A stretch of DNA of 64,000 nt, from NCBI GenBank assembly GCA_002600635.1, contig CP021371.1, positions 4,486,001 to 4,550,000 of the forward strand, read 5' to 3'. Shown in pieces: positions 9,624 through 18,771 of this stretch (position 1 is its first letter; every line of letters begins with the position of its first letter). Source of the stretch: Rhizobium sp. ACO-34A (GTDB lineage: Bacteria > Pseudomonadota > Alphaproteobacteria > Rhizobiales > Rhizobiaceae). Below the pieces are notes generated by a model. That model was not told the origin of the DNA. It saw nothing but the letters and a program-made list of their open reading frames with translations, and ran no database searches. The position numbers and the translations under genes were made by a program.

Positions 9624-9810
9624 GAACGGATCTCTGATGGCTGGGGCGCAAAACGGGGTGCGGCGCCTTGTTTCTTTGGCGCGCTCATACCCTGTTTTTT
9701 GCAATTGCGAAAGGGGGAAGAGCTTTCTCACCGTCAGAAGGGGCTTTCGGGATACCTCCAGCCTTCCTAAATCCAGTGTCGCGAAACACCTTCCGGGGAG
9801 GAAAACCGAC

Positions 9811-10281
9811 GTGGCCAGCCCGATGATGACACCCGCCGACCTGCAGGCCTATCTTCACGATCACATTCCGATTTCCGCCGCGATGCACGTCCGCGTCCTC
9901 GCGACGGAACCGGACAGCATCACACTGCAGGCTCCGCTTGCCCCGAACATCAACCACCGGGAAACGGTCTTCGGCGGCAGCGCCTCGGCCGTTGCCATCC
10001 TTGCCGCATGGTCGCTCGTGCACCTGCGGCTGAAATCCGAGGGGCTGGAGAGCCGTGTGGTCATCCAGCATAACAGCATGGACTATCTCGCCCCGATCGG
10101 GAACGACTTTACCGCGCGCTCCTACCTCGTCGATCAGGACGCATGGGCTTCGTTTACGCGGCTGCTCGCCCGGCGGGGACGCGCTCGCATACTCGTTGCC
10201 GCGGTATTGGAGACGGACGGTGTTATCGCCGGCCGCCTTGAAGGAGAATTCGTCGCCTTCTCCAATGCCGGATTGCGCTAG
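9811..10281 (+). CDS. YiiD-C-type thioesterase
   Basis: About 156 residues, starting with GTG 9811 preceded by GGGGAGG; ATG 9823 or 9826 are alternatives. The sequence has the hot-dog-fold pattern of the YiiD_C thioesterase domain: APLAPNINHRETVFGGS near residue 50, then a long helix and DYLAPIGNDFTARSYL. Such proteins are predicted to hydrolyse acyl thioesters, but the physiological substrate is unknown. In E. coli YiiD the domain is fused to a GNAT domain; here it stands alone. It is divergent from typA and converges with the M3 peptidase gene. Confidence 0.82.
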   Translation: MASPMMTPADLQAYLHDHIPISAAMHVRVLATEPDSITLQAPLAPNINHRETVFGGSASAVAILAAWSLVHLRLKSEGLESRVVIQHNSMDYLAPIGNDFTARSYLVDQDAWASFTRLLARRGRARILVAAVLETDGVIAGRLEGEFVAFSNAGLR

Positions 10282-10314
10282 CCATCCGGCATTCACTGGA
10301 GAATCAGGCCGCCG

Positions 10315-12378
10315 TCAGGCAGCCAGCCCCTTCTGCTTCAGCATGGCCTCAGGGCTCGGAAGCCGGCCGCGGAAGGCCTTGTAGGCTTCTTCCGGATCGA
10401 CGGAGCCGCCGACCGAATAGATGTTCGCCTTCAGGCGCTCGGCCATGGCGGGGTCGAAGGCATTTCCGGTTTCCTCGAAGGCCGCGAAAGCATCGGCGTC
10501 GAGAACTTCCGACCACATGTAGGAATAATAGCCGGCGGAATAGCCGTCTCCGGCGAAGACGTGCTGGAAGTGCGGCGTCGCGTGACGCATCACCAGCGAG
10601 CGCGGAAGCCCGATTTTCGCCAGCACTTCCGCCTGAACCGCCATCGGATCCTCGACCGGGCCGCGGGTATGGAACGCCATGTCGACCAGCGCCGACGAGG
10701 TGAATTCCACCGCCGCGAAACCGCCATTGAAGGTGCGGGCTGCCAGCACCTTGTCGAGAAGAGCCTGCGGCATCGGCTGCCCGGTCTCGTAATGGACGGC
10801 ATAGGTCTTGAGAATATCCGGCACCGTCAGCCAATGCTCGTAAAGCTGCGACGGCAATTCGACGAAATCGCGGGAAACGCCGGTGCCTGAGACGGAGGGA
10901 TAGGTCACGTCCGACAGCATGCCATGGGCCGCATGCCCGAATTCATGGAACAGGGTGCGTGCATCGTCGAGCGACAGCAGCGCCGGTTTGCCCTCCTCCG
11001 GCTTGGCGAAATTGCAGACGTTGTAGATGATCGGGATCTCGCCGACAGCACCGTTCTTCAGGGGCAGCTTGTGCTGCGACTGGAAGGAGCTCATCCACGC
11101 GCCGGAACGCTTGGACGGCCGGGCGAAGTAATCGCCGAGGAACATGGCGACGAGCTTGTCGTTGCGGTCGCGGATCTCGAAGACCCGGACATCCGGATGA
11201 TAACCGGCGACATCCTTGAGCGGCACCGCCTTGATGCCGAACAGACGCCCGGCGACATCGAAGCAGGCCTCGATGATCTTCTCGAGCTGCAGATAAGGCT
11301 TGAGTTCGGTCTCGGAGAAATCGAATTTGCGGGCGCGCAGCTTCTCGGCATAGTGACGCCAGTCCCACGGCATGACCTCGTGGTTCTTGCCCTCCTCGGC
11401 GATCAGCCCGGCAAGTTCTTCCTCCTCGGACTTCGCCTGCACCACCGCCTTGTTCCACACCTTCATCAGCAGTTCGTTCACGGCTTCCGGCGTCTTGGCC
11501 ATGGTGTCGTCCAGCTTGTAGCTGGCGAAATCCTTGTAACCGAGCAGTCCGGCCTTCTCCGACCTCAGCGCCAGCGTCTCCTTGACGATCTCGCGGTTGT
11601 CGGTTTCGCCGCCATTGATGCCGCGGGAGATCCAGGCGTTGAAAGCCTGCTCACGCAGATCCCGGCGCGTGGAAAAGGTAAGGAAGGGCTCGATGATGGA
11701 ACGCGACAGCGTCACTACATAGGCCTCGCCCTTGCCGCGAGCCTGCGCGGCGGCAGCCATCGCGTCCTTCAGGAAATCGGGAATGCCGGCAAGGTCGGCA
11801 TCGCCATCGAGCGGCAGCACCCAGGATTTTTCATCGGAAAGCACATTCTGACCGAACCGCGCGCCAAGACCCGCCAGCTTTTCATTGATCGCGGCGAGAC
11901 GCTCCTGCTTCGCCTTTTCAAGCTTGGCGCCCGACTTGACGAAACCCTTCCAGTGACGCTCCAGAACGCGCATCTCCTCGGTCGTCAGGCCGAGTTCGCC
12001 GCGCTTTTCCCAGAGCGTGTCGATGCGGCGGAACAGGTCGGCATTCATGCCGATCTTCGAATAATGGCGCGACATCTTCGGGGCGATCTCCCGCTCCAGC
12101 GCCTGGATCGTATCGTTGGTGTGAGCGCCGGCGCGGTTCCAGAACAGCGAGGACACGCGCGAAAGATTGTCCCCTGCAATCTCCAGAGCAATGATGGTGT
12201 TGGCAAAGGTCGGCGTCTCGGGATTGGTCGCGACGGCATCGATCTCCGCATCGTGCCCGGCAAGGGCCACATCGAAGGCCGGAGCGAAATCCTCGTCAGA
12301 AACCGCTTCAAAGCGCGGCAACCCGTTCGGGCCGTTCCACTCGTAGACGGCGGGGCTGAATGACGACGTTTTGCTCAT
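10315..12378 (-). CDS. M3-family zinc metallopeptidase (Dcp/oligopeptidase A type)
   Basis: 687 residues. The zinc site is intact: HEFGH at residues 478-482, followed about 25 residues later by the third ligand Glu in DFVELPSQLYEHW. The long helical N-terminal half that forms the channel of thimet-type oligopeptidases is also present. There is no signal peptide, so the enzyme should act on short peptides in the cytosol. Length and sequence fit peptidyl-dipeptidase Dcp or oligopeptidase A; I cannot separate the two. It is divergent from the Bcr/CflA-like transporter across a 266-bp intergenic region. Confidence 0.92.
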   Translation of the reverse strand: MSKTSSFSPAVYEWNGPNGLPRFEAVSDEDFAPAFDVALAGHDAEIDAVATNPETPTFANTIIALEIAGDNLSRVSSLFWNRAGAHTNDTIQALEREIAPKMSRHYSKIGMNADLFRRIDTLWEKRGELGLTTEEMRVLERHWKGFVKSGAKLEKAKQERLAAINEKLAGLGARFGQNVLSDEKSWVLPLDGDADLAGIPDFLKDAMAAAAQARGKGEAYVVTLSRSIIEPFLTFSTRRDLREQAFNAWISRGINGGETDNREIVKETLALRSEKAGLLGYKDFASYKLDDTMAKTPEAVNELLMKVWNKAVVQAKSEEEELAGLIAEEGKNHEVMPWDWRHYAEKLRARKFDFSETELKPYLQLEKIIEACFDVAGRLFGIKAVPLKDVAGYHPDVRVFEIRDRNDKLVAMFLGDYFARPSKRSGAWMSSFQSQHKLPLKNGAVGEIPIIYNVCNFAKPEEGKPALLSLDDARTLFHEFGHAAHGMLSDVTYPSVSGTGVSRDFVELPSQLYEHWLTVPDILKTYAVHYETGQPMPQALLDKVLAARTFNGGFAAVEFTSSALVDMAFHTRGPVEDPMAVQAEVLAKIGLPRSLVMRHATPHFQHVFAGDGYSAGYYSYMWSEVLDADAFAAFEETGNAFDPAMAERLKANIYSVGGSVDPEEAYKAFRGRLPSPEAMLKQKGLAA

Positions 12379-12455
12379 GACGGTTTTCCCTTGGTCGATC
12401 CTCGATCCGATACCCGCGAAGCGGGCACCTTATCTGATATGGTATCCCGATCATT

Positions 12456-12468
12456 TGCTTGGCAAGCA
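12456..12468. promoter_or_regulatory. Palindrome in the divergent M3 peptidase / MFS promoter region
   Basis: TGCTTG-G-CAAGCA is a perfect 6-bp-arm palindrome with a single central base, lying between the divergent starts at 12378 and 12645. Its position suits an operator, but no regulator gene is adjacent and I cannot name a family. Confidence 0.3.
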
Positions 12469-12644
12469 CGCAAACGATCACGGAGACAAAAATTCCGACC
12501 TCCCACGCATGAGGCCGGACGCCGGACAGATATATTTCGCCTCTCGCCAAGCACGCTCTACGGTCGTAAAAGGTGGCGAACTCCCTTTCTGACGCCAGAC
12601 CGCTTGCCCCGTGGCGCCAGGACCACCAGATCGAACGGAATAGC

Positions 12645-13838
12645 ATGACACAGGCTCGTATGAGCGAGCGCCGCACTTCGCTGATCGGCGCGCTGCTGAC
12701 CACCATCGGCCCCATCTCCATGGCGATCTACACGCCAGCCATGCCGGAACTGGTAAAAGCCTTCGGGACGACCGACAGCGCCATCAAGATGAGCCTCTCG
12801 CTCTATTTCGCCGGCTTCGCCTGCGCGCAGCTTCTCTCAGGCCCGATGTCGGATGCTTTCGGACGCAGAAAGGCGACGCTTGCCTTCCTCGCCATCTATA
12901 TTGCCGGCAGCCTCACGGCCGCCTTCGCGCCCTCGGTGGAATGGCTGCTGATCGGCCGCCTGATCCAGGGCATCGGCGCCTCGGTCGGCGTCACCGTCTC
13001 CCGCGCCATCGTCCGCGACCAGTTCACGGGGCCGGAAGCCGCCCGTATCCTCAACATGATGGGCATCATGCTCGCCATAGGCCCGGCCGCGGGACCGACG
13101 CTTGGAGGACTTGCGCTATCCCTTTCCGGCTGGCAGGCGATCTTCTACCTGATGGTCGGTTTTGGAATACTGAGCGGCCTGATGGTCGCCTTCCTGATGA
13201 CGGAAACGACCGTCGCCGACAGGTCGAGGATCCACCCGGTCCGCCTCGTCTCATCCTATGTCACGCTGGTCAGCGATCTCAGGGTGCTGTTCTGCGCCCT
13301 CGTGCTGGGCGGATGTGTCGGGGCGCTTTACGCCCAATCGACCATGCTTCCCTTCGTGCTGATCAATCACGTCGGGTTGACGCCTGCCCAGTTCGGCCTT
13401 GGCATGCTGATGCAGTCGGGCTTCTACTTCGCCGGTTCCATCACGCTCCGCTTCCTCAGCCCCCGGCTGGGTGAACGTGGTTCCCTGCGCACCGGCCTTA
13501 CCCTTGTCGGCATCGGCGGGGCGATGATCGCGCTTTCGGTCCATTTTATCGAACCGAGCTTCCTGTCGATCATGGGACCGGTCGCCGTCTGCTCCTTCGG
13601 CATCGCCTTCGTGATTCCTTACATCACGACAGCCGGCCTTCAGCCGCATCCGGAAATCGCGGGCTCGGCCGCCGCCCTGCTTGGCTTTGGCCAGATGGGA
13701 TCCGGCTTCCTCGGCGGCATCGCTGCGGCAACCATCGGCGATCCACTGACGGCCTTCGGTACTGTCATCCCCTTCATGGAATTCATGGCGATCTTCGCCT
13801 ATCTCGGCCTGCAGGCAGCCCGCCGCCGCGCCGGCTGA
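12645..13838 (+). CDS. Bcr/CflA-family MFS multidrug transporter
   Basis: 397 residues with about 12 membrane segments. The Bcr/CflA pattern is visible: TIGPISMAIYTPAMPELVKA at the first segment, LSGPMSDAFGRRKATLAFL (MFS motif A) after segment 2, and RLIQGIGASVGVTVSRAIVR (motif B/antiporter region). It is likely a proton antiporter exporting drugs or metabolites from the cytosol. I selected ATG 12645 over the upstream in-frame ATG 12573 because family members start shortly before TM1 and GGAA lies just upstream. No regulator is adjacent. It converges with argG. Confidence 0.9.
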   Translation: MTQARMSERRTSLIGALLTTIGPISMAIYTPAMPELVKAFGTTDSAIKMSLSLYFAGFACAQLLSGPMSDAFGRRKATLAFLAIYIAGSLTAAFAPSVEWLLIGRLIQGIGASVGVTVSRAIVRDQFTGPEAARILNMMGIMLAIGPAAGPTLGGLALSLSGWQAIFYLMVGFGILSGLMVAFLMTETTVADRSRIHPVRLVSSYVTLVSDLRVLFCALVLGGCVGALYAQSTMLPFVLINHVGLTPAQFGLGMLMQSGFYFAGSITLRFLSPRLGERGSLRTGLTLVGIGGAMIALSVHFIEPSFLSIMGPVAVCSFGIAFVIPYITTAGLQPHPEIAGSAAALLGFGQMGSGFLGGIAAATIGDPLTAFGTVIPFMEFMAIFAYLGLQAARRRAG

Positions 13839-13850
13839 AAGAACCCGCAA

Positions 13851-13881
13851 TAAAAAACCGCCGGAGCCAAAACCCCGGCGG
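13851..13881 (-). terminator. Intrinsic terminator of argG
   Basis: Arms CCGCCGG (13858-13864) and CCGGCGG (13875-13881) flank a short loop. On the minus strand the stem is followed by a TTTTTTATT run, 30-60 bp beyond the argG stop codon. Confidence 0.88.
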
Positions 13882-13910
13882 CTTCATGATTTCGATCCCG
13901 AAAAGGTTTA

Positions 13911-15134
13911 TCAGCCCTTCAGGTTGCGCTTGGCGAGCGTGCGCAGGCGCAGCGCATTGAGCTTGATGAAGCCGGCGGCGTCCTTCTGGTCGTAGGCGCC
14001 CTGGTCGTCCTCGAAGGTCACCAGCTGGTCGGAATAAAGCGACTTCGAAGATTCGCGGCCGATCACCATCACATTGCCCTTGTAGAGCTTGAGGGTGACT
14101 TCGCCTTCGACATCCTTCTGGCTGAGGTCGATGGCGGCCTGCAGCATCTGGCGTTCCGGCGAGAACCAGAAGCCGTAATAGATCAGCTCGGCATAACGCG
14201 GCATCAGCTCGTCCTTGAGGTGCGCGGCACCACGGTCGAGCGTGATCGACTCGATTGCGCGATGCGCGGCCAGCAGGATCGTGCCGCCGGGGGTCTCGTA
14301 GACGCCGCGCGACTTCATGCCGACGAAGCGGTTCTCGACGAGGTCGAGACGGCCGATGCCATTGTCGCGGCCGTAATCGTTGAGCTTGGCAAGAATGGTC
14401 GCCGGGCTCAGGCGAACGCCGTCGATCGATACGGCATCGCCCTTTTCGAAACCGATCTTGATGATGGTGGCCTTGTCCGGCGCAGCTTCCGGCGAAATGG
14501 TGCGCATGTGCACGTATTCGGGTGCTTCCTGCGACGGATCTTCCAGAACCTTGCCCTCGGAAGAAGAGTGCAGCAGGTTTGCGTCGACGGAGAAGGGAGC
14601 CTCGCCCTTCTTGTCCTTGGCAACCGGGATCTGGTTCTTCTCGGCGAATTCGAGAAGGTCGGTACGGCTCTTGAACGACCAGTCGCGCCAGGGAGCGATG
14701 ATCTTGATATCGGGGTTCAGCGCATAGGCAGAAAGCTCGAAACGAACCTGGTCGTTGCCCTTGCCGGTCGCGCCATGGGCGATGGCATCGGCGCCGGTCT
14801 TCTTGGCGATGTCGATCAGGTGCTTGGAGATCAGCGGACGGGCGATCGACGTGCCGAGCAGGTAAACGCCTTCGTAGACGGCGTTGGCGCGGAACATCGG
14901 GAAGACGAAGTCGCGGACGAACTCTTCGCGGACGTCCTCGATGAAGATTTCCTTGATGCCGAGCATCTCGGCCTTCTTGCGGGCCGGCTCGAGTTCCTCA
15001 CCCTGGCCGAGATCGGCGGTGAAGGTCACGACTTCAGCGCCGAGTTCGGTCTGGAGCCATTTCAGGATGATCGAGGTGTCGAGGCCGCCGGAATAGGCGA
15101 GCACGACCTTCTTCACGTCTTTATGCGATGCCAT
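13911..15134 (-). CDS. argG: Argininosuccinate synthase
   Basis: 407 residues, the usual size. It condenses citrulline and aspartate with ATP to argininosuccinate in arginine biosynthesis. The ATP-pyrophosphatase P-loop YSGGLDTS is at residues 14-21, and further conserved blocks include [14 protein letters not shown] and the citrulline/aspartate site around [14 protein letters not shown]. Start ATG 15134 ([17 protein letters not shown]) fits the family; a longer frame reaching 15272 has no similarity. It is monocistronic with its own terminator. Other arginine-synthesis genes are absent from this neighbourhood, as is normal for rhizobia. Confidence 0.98.
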   Translation of the reverse strand: MASHKDVKKVVLAYSGGLDTSIILKWLQTELGAEVVTFTADLGQGEELEPARKKAEMLGIKEIFIEDVREEFVRDFVFPMFRANAVYEGVYLLGTSIARPLISKHLIDIAKKTGADAIAHGATGKGNDQVRFELSAYALNPDIKIIAPWRDWSFKSRTDLLEFAEKNQIPVAKDKKGEAPFSVDANLLHSSSEGKVLEDPSQEAPEYVHMRTISPEAAPDKATIIKIGFEKGDAVSIDGVRLSPATILAKLNDYGRDNGIGRLDLVENRFVGMKSRGVYETPGGTILLAAHRAIESITLDRGAAHLKDELMPRYAELIYYGFWFSPERQMLQAAIDLSQKDVEGEVTLKLYKGNVMVIGRESSKSLYSDQLVTFEDDQGAYDQKDAAGFIKLNALRLRTLAKRNLKG

Positions 15135-15352
15135 GATGAGAAGTCCGTTCGTGAGCGTGAGCAGCCAGGGGCATACGAACCCTTGGTTTGCGGGCACTTT
15201 TAGCGAGATTATCGCGCCGTGCAAGGGGAACCGACGCCACGGGATAGAGAAGCGGCGATGACGCTCGGCCATGGCACGAGCACTTTCAGGTTTGACCGTG
15301 CCTCTTCGCGCCCCATATCACATGCTCAACTGCCATAACGAGGAGACACCAT

Positions 15353-16204
15353 ATGCAGCATCAGGCATTTTCCCGGGGTAACGTCGCAGTCGTCACCGGC
15401 GCCGCATCCGGCATTGGCCTTGCCGCCGCCATGGCCTTCGCAAGAAAGGGCATGTCCGTCGTGCTTGTCGATCTCGGCGGCGATCCGCTGGCCGAAGCCC
15501 GCGCTAAAGTCGCCGAACTTTCCGCCAATCCCGATACGGATATCGTGGCGATCGAGACGGATGTCAGCAAGTTGGACGAACTCGAAGCGCTCGAAAGGGC
15601 CGTCATCCAGCGCTTCGGACGCGTCCATGTCCTCATGAACAATGCCGGCGTTCAGCCGGGCAGCAGCCTTTTCGGCCCACAGGCCAACTGGGAGAGCGTG
15701 CTTGCCGTCAACCTGATGGGCGTCATCAACGGTACGCGCACCTTCGGCCCGAACATGATCGCCCACGGCGAACCGGGCCTCATCATCAATACCGGCTCGA
15801 AGCAGGGCATCACCACGCCTCCCGGCGATCCGGCCTACAACGTTTCGAAGGCCGGCGTGAAAGCCTTCACCGAAGCCCTGCAGCACGAACTTCGCAATAC
15901 CGAAGGCTGCAAGATATCCGCTCACCTGCTGATCCCCGGCTGGGTCTACACCAACCTGACCCGGGGAGAAGCGAAGACGAAACCGGAGGGCGCATGGACT
16001 CCGGAGGAAACCATCGGCTTCATGCTGGACAGCATCGATCGCGGTGATTTCTACATTCTTTGCCCGGATAACGACGTGGACCGCTCGACTGACGAGAAAC
16101 GCATCCTCTGGGCTGCCGGGGACATCGTCGAGAACCGACCGCCCCTGTCACGCTGGCATCCGGACTACGGAACGAAATTCAGGGCTTTCCTGAACGGCCA
16201 ATAA
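15353..16204 (+). CDS. Short-chain dehydrogenase/reductase
   Basis: 283 residues. The NAD(P)-binding motif TGAASGIG lies at residues 15-22, NNAG follows at about residue 98, and the catalytic pair is Tyr162-Lys166 in AYNVSKAG, with the preceding serine position occupied by GS. Asp after beta strand 2 (VLVDLGG) favours NAD(H). The enzyme should oxidise or reduce a carbonyl/alcohol; the substrate is unknown. A GAGGAG ribosome-binding site precedes the ATG. The C terminus is longer than in minimal SDRs. It is followed by a LysE exporter gene on the same strand. Confidence 0.88.
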   Translation: MQHQAFSRGNVAVVTGAASGIGLAAAMAFARKGMSVVLVDLGGDPLAEARAKVAELSANPDTDIVAIETDVSKLDELEALERAVIQRFGRVHVLMNNAGVQPGSSLFGPQANWESVLAVNLMGVINGTRTFGPNMIAHGEPGLIINTGSKQGITTPPGDPAYNVSKAGVKAFTEALQHELRNTEGCKISAHLLIPGWVYTNLTRGEAKTKPEGAWTPEETIGFMLDSIDRGDFYILCPDNDVDRSTDEKRILWAAGDIVENRPPLSRWHPDYGTKFRAFLNGQ

Positions 16205-16290
16205 GCCCGATTGGCAAGCCGCCCGAGGCCCGGTATATGGCGCCCATCGCGTCGCCCATACCGGGCTTTTCTCTGTTGCGGACCTGTCCC

Positions 16291-16932
16291 ATGGATTTCA
16301 TTCCGAGCCTGCCCACCATCCTCGCTTTCAGCCTTGCCATTCTCCTGCTCGCCATCACTCCGGGGCCGGACATGACGCTCTGGATCAGCCGCTCCCTGCG
16401 CGATGGCAGGACGACGGGGCTCATGACGCTCGCGGGCACGAGCTTCGGCATTTCCATTCACACCATGCTGGTGGCCTTCGGCATCTCGGCGCTGATCGTC
16501 GCGTCGCCGACGGCCTTCACCCTCCTGAAGACCGGCGGCGCCGGCTATCTGCTGTGGCTCGCCATCCAGGCCGTGCGTCACGGTTCGAACTTCGTCGTGC
16601 GCGCCGATGGCCAGCGCCAGTCCGCGCCGATGCAGGCGTTTCTGAACGGCCTGTGGGTCAACCTGCTCAATCCGAAGGTCATCATCTTCTTCATGACCTT
16701 CCTGCCGCAGTTCGTCAGCGCCGGCGATCCGCACGTTACCGGCAAGCTGCTCTTCCTCGGTATCTGGTCTATCGTCCTGTCGCTGCCGATCGGCCTCGGC
16801 ATCATCTACATGGCCGATGGCCTGTCGAGCTGGCTGCAGACGAACCGCAAGGTTCTCCGCGCCATCGACTACACCTTCGCCGGAGTCTTCTCGATCTTTG
16901 CCGTGAAGATCATGTTAACCCAGGCGCGATGA
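16291..16932 (+). CDS. LysE/RhtB-family amino-acid exporter
   Basis: 213 residues with six hydrophobic segments and the LysE/RhtB signature AITPGPDMTLWISRSLRDGR after the first segment. GLWVNLLNPKVIIFFMTFLPQFV, the second family block, is also clear. Members export amino acids or derivatives such as homoserine, threonine or lysine. I chose ATG 16291 (MDFIPSLPTI); the in-frame ATG 16237 would add 18 residues outside the family. It follows the SDR gene by 86 bp and converges with the ABC transporter operon. Confidence 0.9.
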   Translation: MDFIPSLPTILAFSLAILLLAITPGPDMTLWISRSLRDGRTTGLMTLAGTSFGISIHTMLVAFGISALIVASPTAFTLLKTGGAGYLLWLAIQAVRHGSNFVVRADGQRQSAPMQAFLNGLWVNLLNPKVIIFFMTFLPQFVSAGDPHVTGKLLFLGIWSIVLSLPIGLGIIYMADGLSSWLQTNRKVLRAIDYTFAGVFSIFAVKIMLTQAR

Positions 16933-16942
16933 ACCCGGAACG

Positions 16943-16973
16943 AAAAACGGCGCCCGGATCGAAACCGGACGCC
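16943..16973 (-). terminator. Intrinsic terminator of the 17001-19725 ABC operon
   Basis: Arms GGCGCCCGG (16949-16957) and CCGGACGCC (16965-16973) pair with one mismatch; on the minus strand the stem is followed by TTTTT. It sits about 30 bp beyond the ATPase stop codon. Confidence 0.82.
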
Positions 16974-17000
16974 GCTCTCGTTATAGCCTGACTGTCGAAA

Positions 17001-17795
17001 TCAGCCGATCAGCAACTCGTCATCATCCAGCGTCTGGCCGCGAATGCGTCGGAACATGTTGATCAGGTCTTCCACCTGCAGGTCCTTGCGGCTGTCGCCG
17101 GCAACGTCGAGAACGATCTCGCCGGCATGCAGCATGATGGTGCGGGTGCCGAAATCCAGCGCCTGACGCATGGAATGCGTCACCATCAGGGTTGTCAGCT
17201 TGCGCTCCGATACGATGGACTGCGTAAGGTTCATGATGAACTCGGCCATGCCCGGGTCAAGCGCCGCCGTATGCTCGTCGAGCAGCAGCACGTCGGAGCC
17301 GCTGAGCGTCGCCATCACCAGCGAGACCGCCTGCCGCTGGCCGCCTGACAGCAGGTCCATCCGGTCCGCCATGCGGTTTTCCAGCCCGAGATTGAGTGCT
17401 GCCACCCGATCGCGGAACTCGCCGCGGCGATTGCCGCCAAGGGCTGCCGAAAGACCTCGACGTTTGCCGCGCATGGCCGCAAGCGCAAGGTTCTCCTCGA
17501 TGGAAAGCGCGCCGCAACTGCCGGCCAGCGGATCCTGGAAAACGCGGGCAACGAGGCCGGCGCGGCTGGCGGTCGGCTTGCGCGAGACGTCCGCATTGCC
17601 GATGTTGACCCGGCCGGAGGTCGGCAGCACGTCACCGGCAAGCACGCCGAGCAGCGTCGACTTGCCCGCACCGTTGGAGCCGATGACGGTGACGAAGGAC
17701 CCCGTCTCGATCGTCAGGTTGACGTTCTTCAGGGCCTGTTTCTGCAGTGGCGTGCCACGACTGAAGACGACATCGATGTTTTCGAGCGAAATCAT
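17001..17795 (-). CDS. ABC transporter ATP-binding protein (COG1101 type)
   Basis: 264 residues. Walker A is GSNGAGKST (39-47), the signature motif is LLSGGQRQAVSL, and Walker B is VLLLDEHTAALD; the Q-loop FQDPLAGSCG and switch histidine in MVTHSMRQAL are also present. This is the ATPase of a three-gene importer with the permease and lipoprotein-like binding protein upstream on the minus strand (ABC type COG2984/COG4120/COG1101, the family that includes tryptophan- and nucleobase-like transporters in other bacteria). Its ATG overlaps the permease stop by 4 bp (ATGA), showing translational coupling. Confidence 0.93.
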   Translation of the reverse strand: MISLENIDVVFSRGTPLQKQALKNVNLTIETGSFVTVIGSNGAGKSTLLGVLAGDVLPTSGRVNIGNADVSRKPTASRAGLVARVFQDPLAGSCGALSIEENLALAAMRGKRRGLSAALGGNRRGEFRDRVAALNLGLENRMADRMDLLSGGQRQAVSLVMATLSGSDVLLLDEHTAALDPGMAEFIMNLTQSIVSERKLTTLMVTHSMRQALDFGTRTIMLHAGEIVLDVAGDSRKDLQVEDLINMFRRIRGQTLDDDELLIG

Positions 17796-18673
17796 GCCGA
17801 AGCTCCTCCCCGGCGCAGTCTGGGAAGGACGAGCGCGACCGCAACCAGCACCGCCGTGACAAAGTTCAGGTCGGACGCCTTCAGGCCAAGCACGTCGCTG
17901 GACAGCGCAAGCTGGATCGCAAGACGGTAGGCGATCGAGCCCACGACGCAGCCGATCAAAGCAAAGAGCAGGCCGCGCTTGCCAAACAGAGTCTCGCCGA
18001 TGATGACGGCCGCAAGGCCGACGACGATGGTGCCGACACCGGAGGTAACATCGGCAAAGCCGTTCGTCTGGGCAAACAACGCGCCGCCAAGTGCCACCAG
18101 CGCATTGGAGAGCGCGATGCCGAGATAGATCTGGTTATCCGTCTGCACGCCCTGTGCGCGGGCCATGCGCGCATTGGCGCCGGTCGCGCGCATGGCAAGA
18201 CCGGCATCGCTTTCCAGAAAGCGCCAGACGAGGAAGATCACGATGGCGACCAGCGCGAAGACGAAAAGCGGGCGCACGTAATATTCGGGAATACCGTGGC
18301 CGTAGAACGGCGTCAGCATGGTGTCCTGATTGAGCAGCGCGACGTTCGGCTTGCCCATGACCCTGAGGTTCACGGAAAACAGCGCGATCATCGTCAGGAT
18401 CGAGGCCAGCAGGTTGAGGATGCGGAAACGCACGTTCAGGAGCGCGGTCACGAGACCGGCAGCAGACCCGGCCACCATGGCGATGGCAGTCGCGACCCAG
18501 GCGTTCAGTCCGGCAATGATCAGCACGGCGGCGACCGCCGCGCCGAGCGGGAACGAACCGTCGACGGTCAGGTCGGGAAAATCGAGGACACGGAAGGCAA
18601 GATAAACGCCAATCGCCACGAAGGCGAAGACCAGACCCAGCTCAACGGCACCCCAGAAGGCGATTTGGCTCAC
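17792..18673 (-). CDS. ABC transporter permease (COG4120 type)
   Basis: 293 residues with eight or nine hydrophobic segments. The start region (FAFVAIGVYLAFRVLDFPDLTVDGSF) is typical of the LivH-like permease superfamily used by COG4120 transporters; EAA-like residues are seen in ALSNALVALGGALFAQTNGF. It forms the membrane channel for the substrate delivered by the 18772-19725 binding protein and is energised by the 17001-17795 ATPase. The gene follows the binding-protein gene by 98 bp that includes a hairpin, and overlaps the ATPase gene by 4 bp. Confidence 0.92.
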   Translation of the reverse strand: MSQIAFWGAVELGLVFAFVAIGVYLAFRVLDFPDLTVDGSFPLGAAVAAVLIIAGLNAWVATAIAMVAGSAAGLVTALLNVRFRILNLLASILTMIALFSVNLRVMGKPNVALLNQDTMLTPFYGHGIPEYYVRPLFVFALVAIVIFLVWRFLESDAGLAMRATGANARMARAQGVQTDNQIYLGIALSNALVALGGALFAQTNGFADVTSGVGTIVVGLAAVIIGETLFGKRGLLFALIGCVVGSIAYRLAIQLALSSDVLGLKASDLNFVTAVLVAVALVLPRLRRGGASA

Positions 18674-18739
18674 GGCAGAAGTCCTTCAAGCTTGCGGCGA
18701 ACATCGCGACATGTCCGCCCACAGCCCGGCAAGAGCAAG

Positions 18740-18759
18740 GGCCGCGCAATCGCGGCCCC
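18740..18759 (-). promoter_or_regulatory. Hairpin between binding-protein and permease genes
   Basis: A perfect 8-bp stem (GGGCCGCG at 18740-18747 with CGCGGCCC at 18752-18759, loop CAAT) lies directly after the binding-protein stop. The minus-strand tail TTGCTCTT is weakly U-rich. It may stabilise the upstream mRNA or partly terminate, so that the binding protein is made in excess. Confidence 0.6.
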
Positions 18760-18771
18760 GCTGTCGGATGG

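Noticed and set aside
7545..9770. 741-codon open frame antisense to typA
   Set aside because: The complementary strand encodes a full-length TypA with all GTPase motifs; the antisense product shows no domain and a composition typical of shadow frames.
10924..12363. 479-codon open frame antisense to the M3 peptidase
   Set aside because: The M3 peptidase has an intact HEFGH zinc site and normal length. The antisense product shows no recognisable domain.
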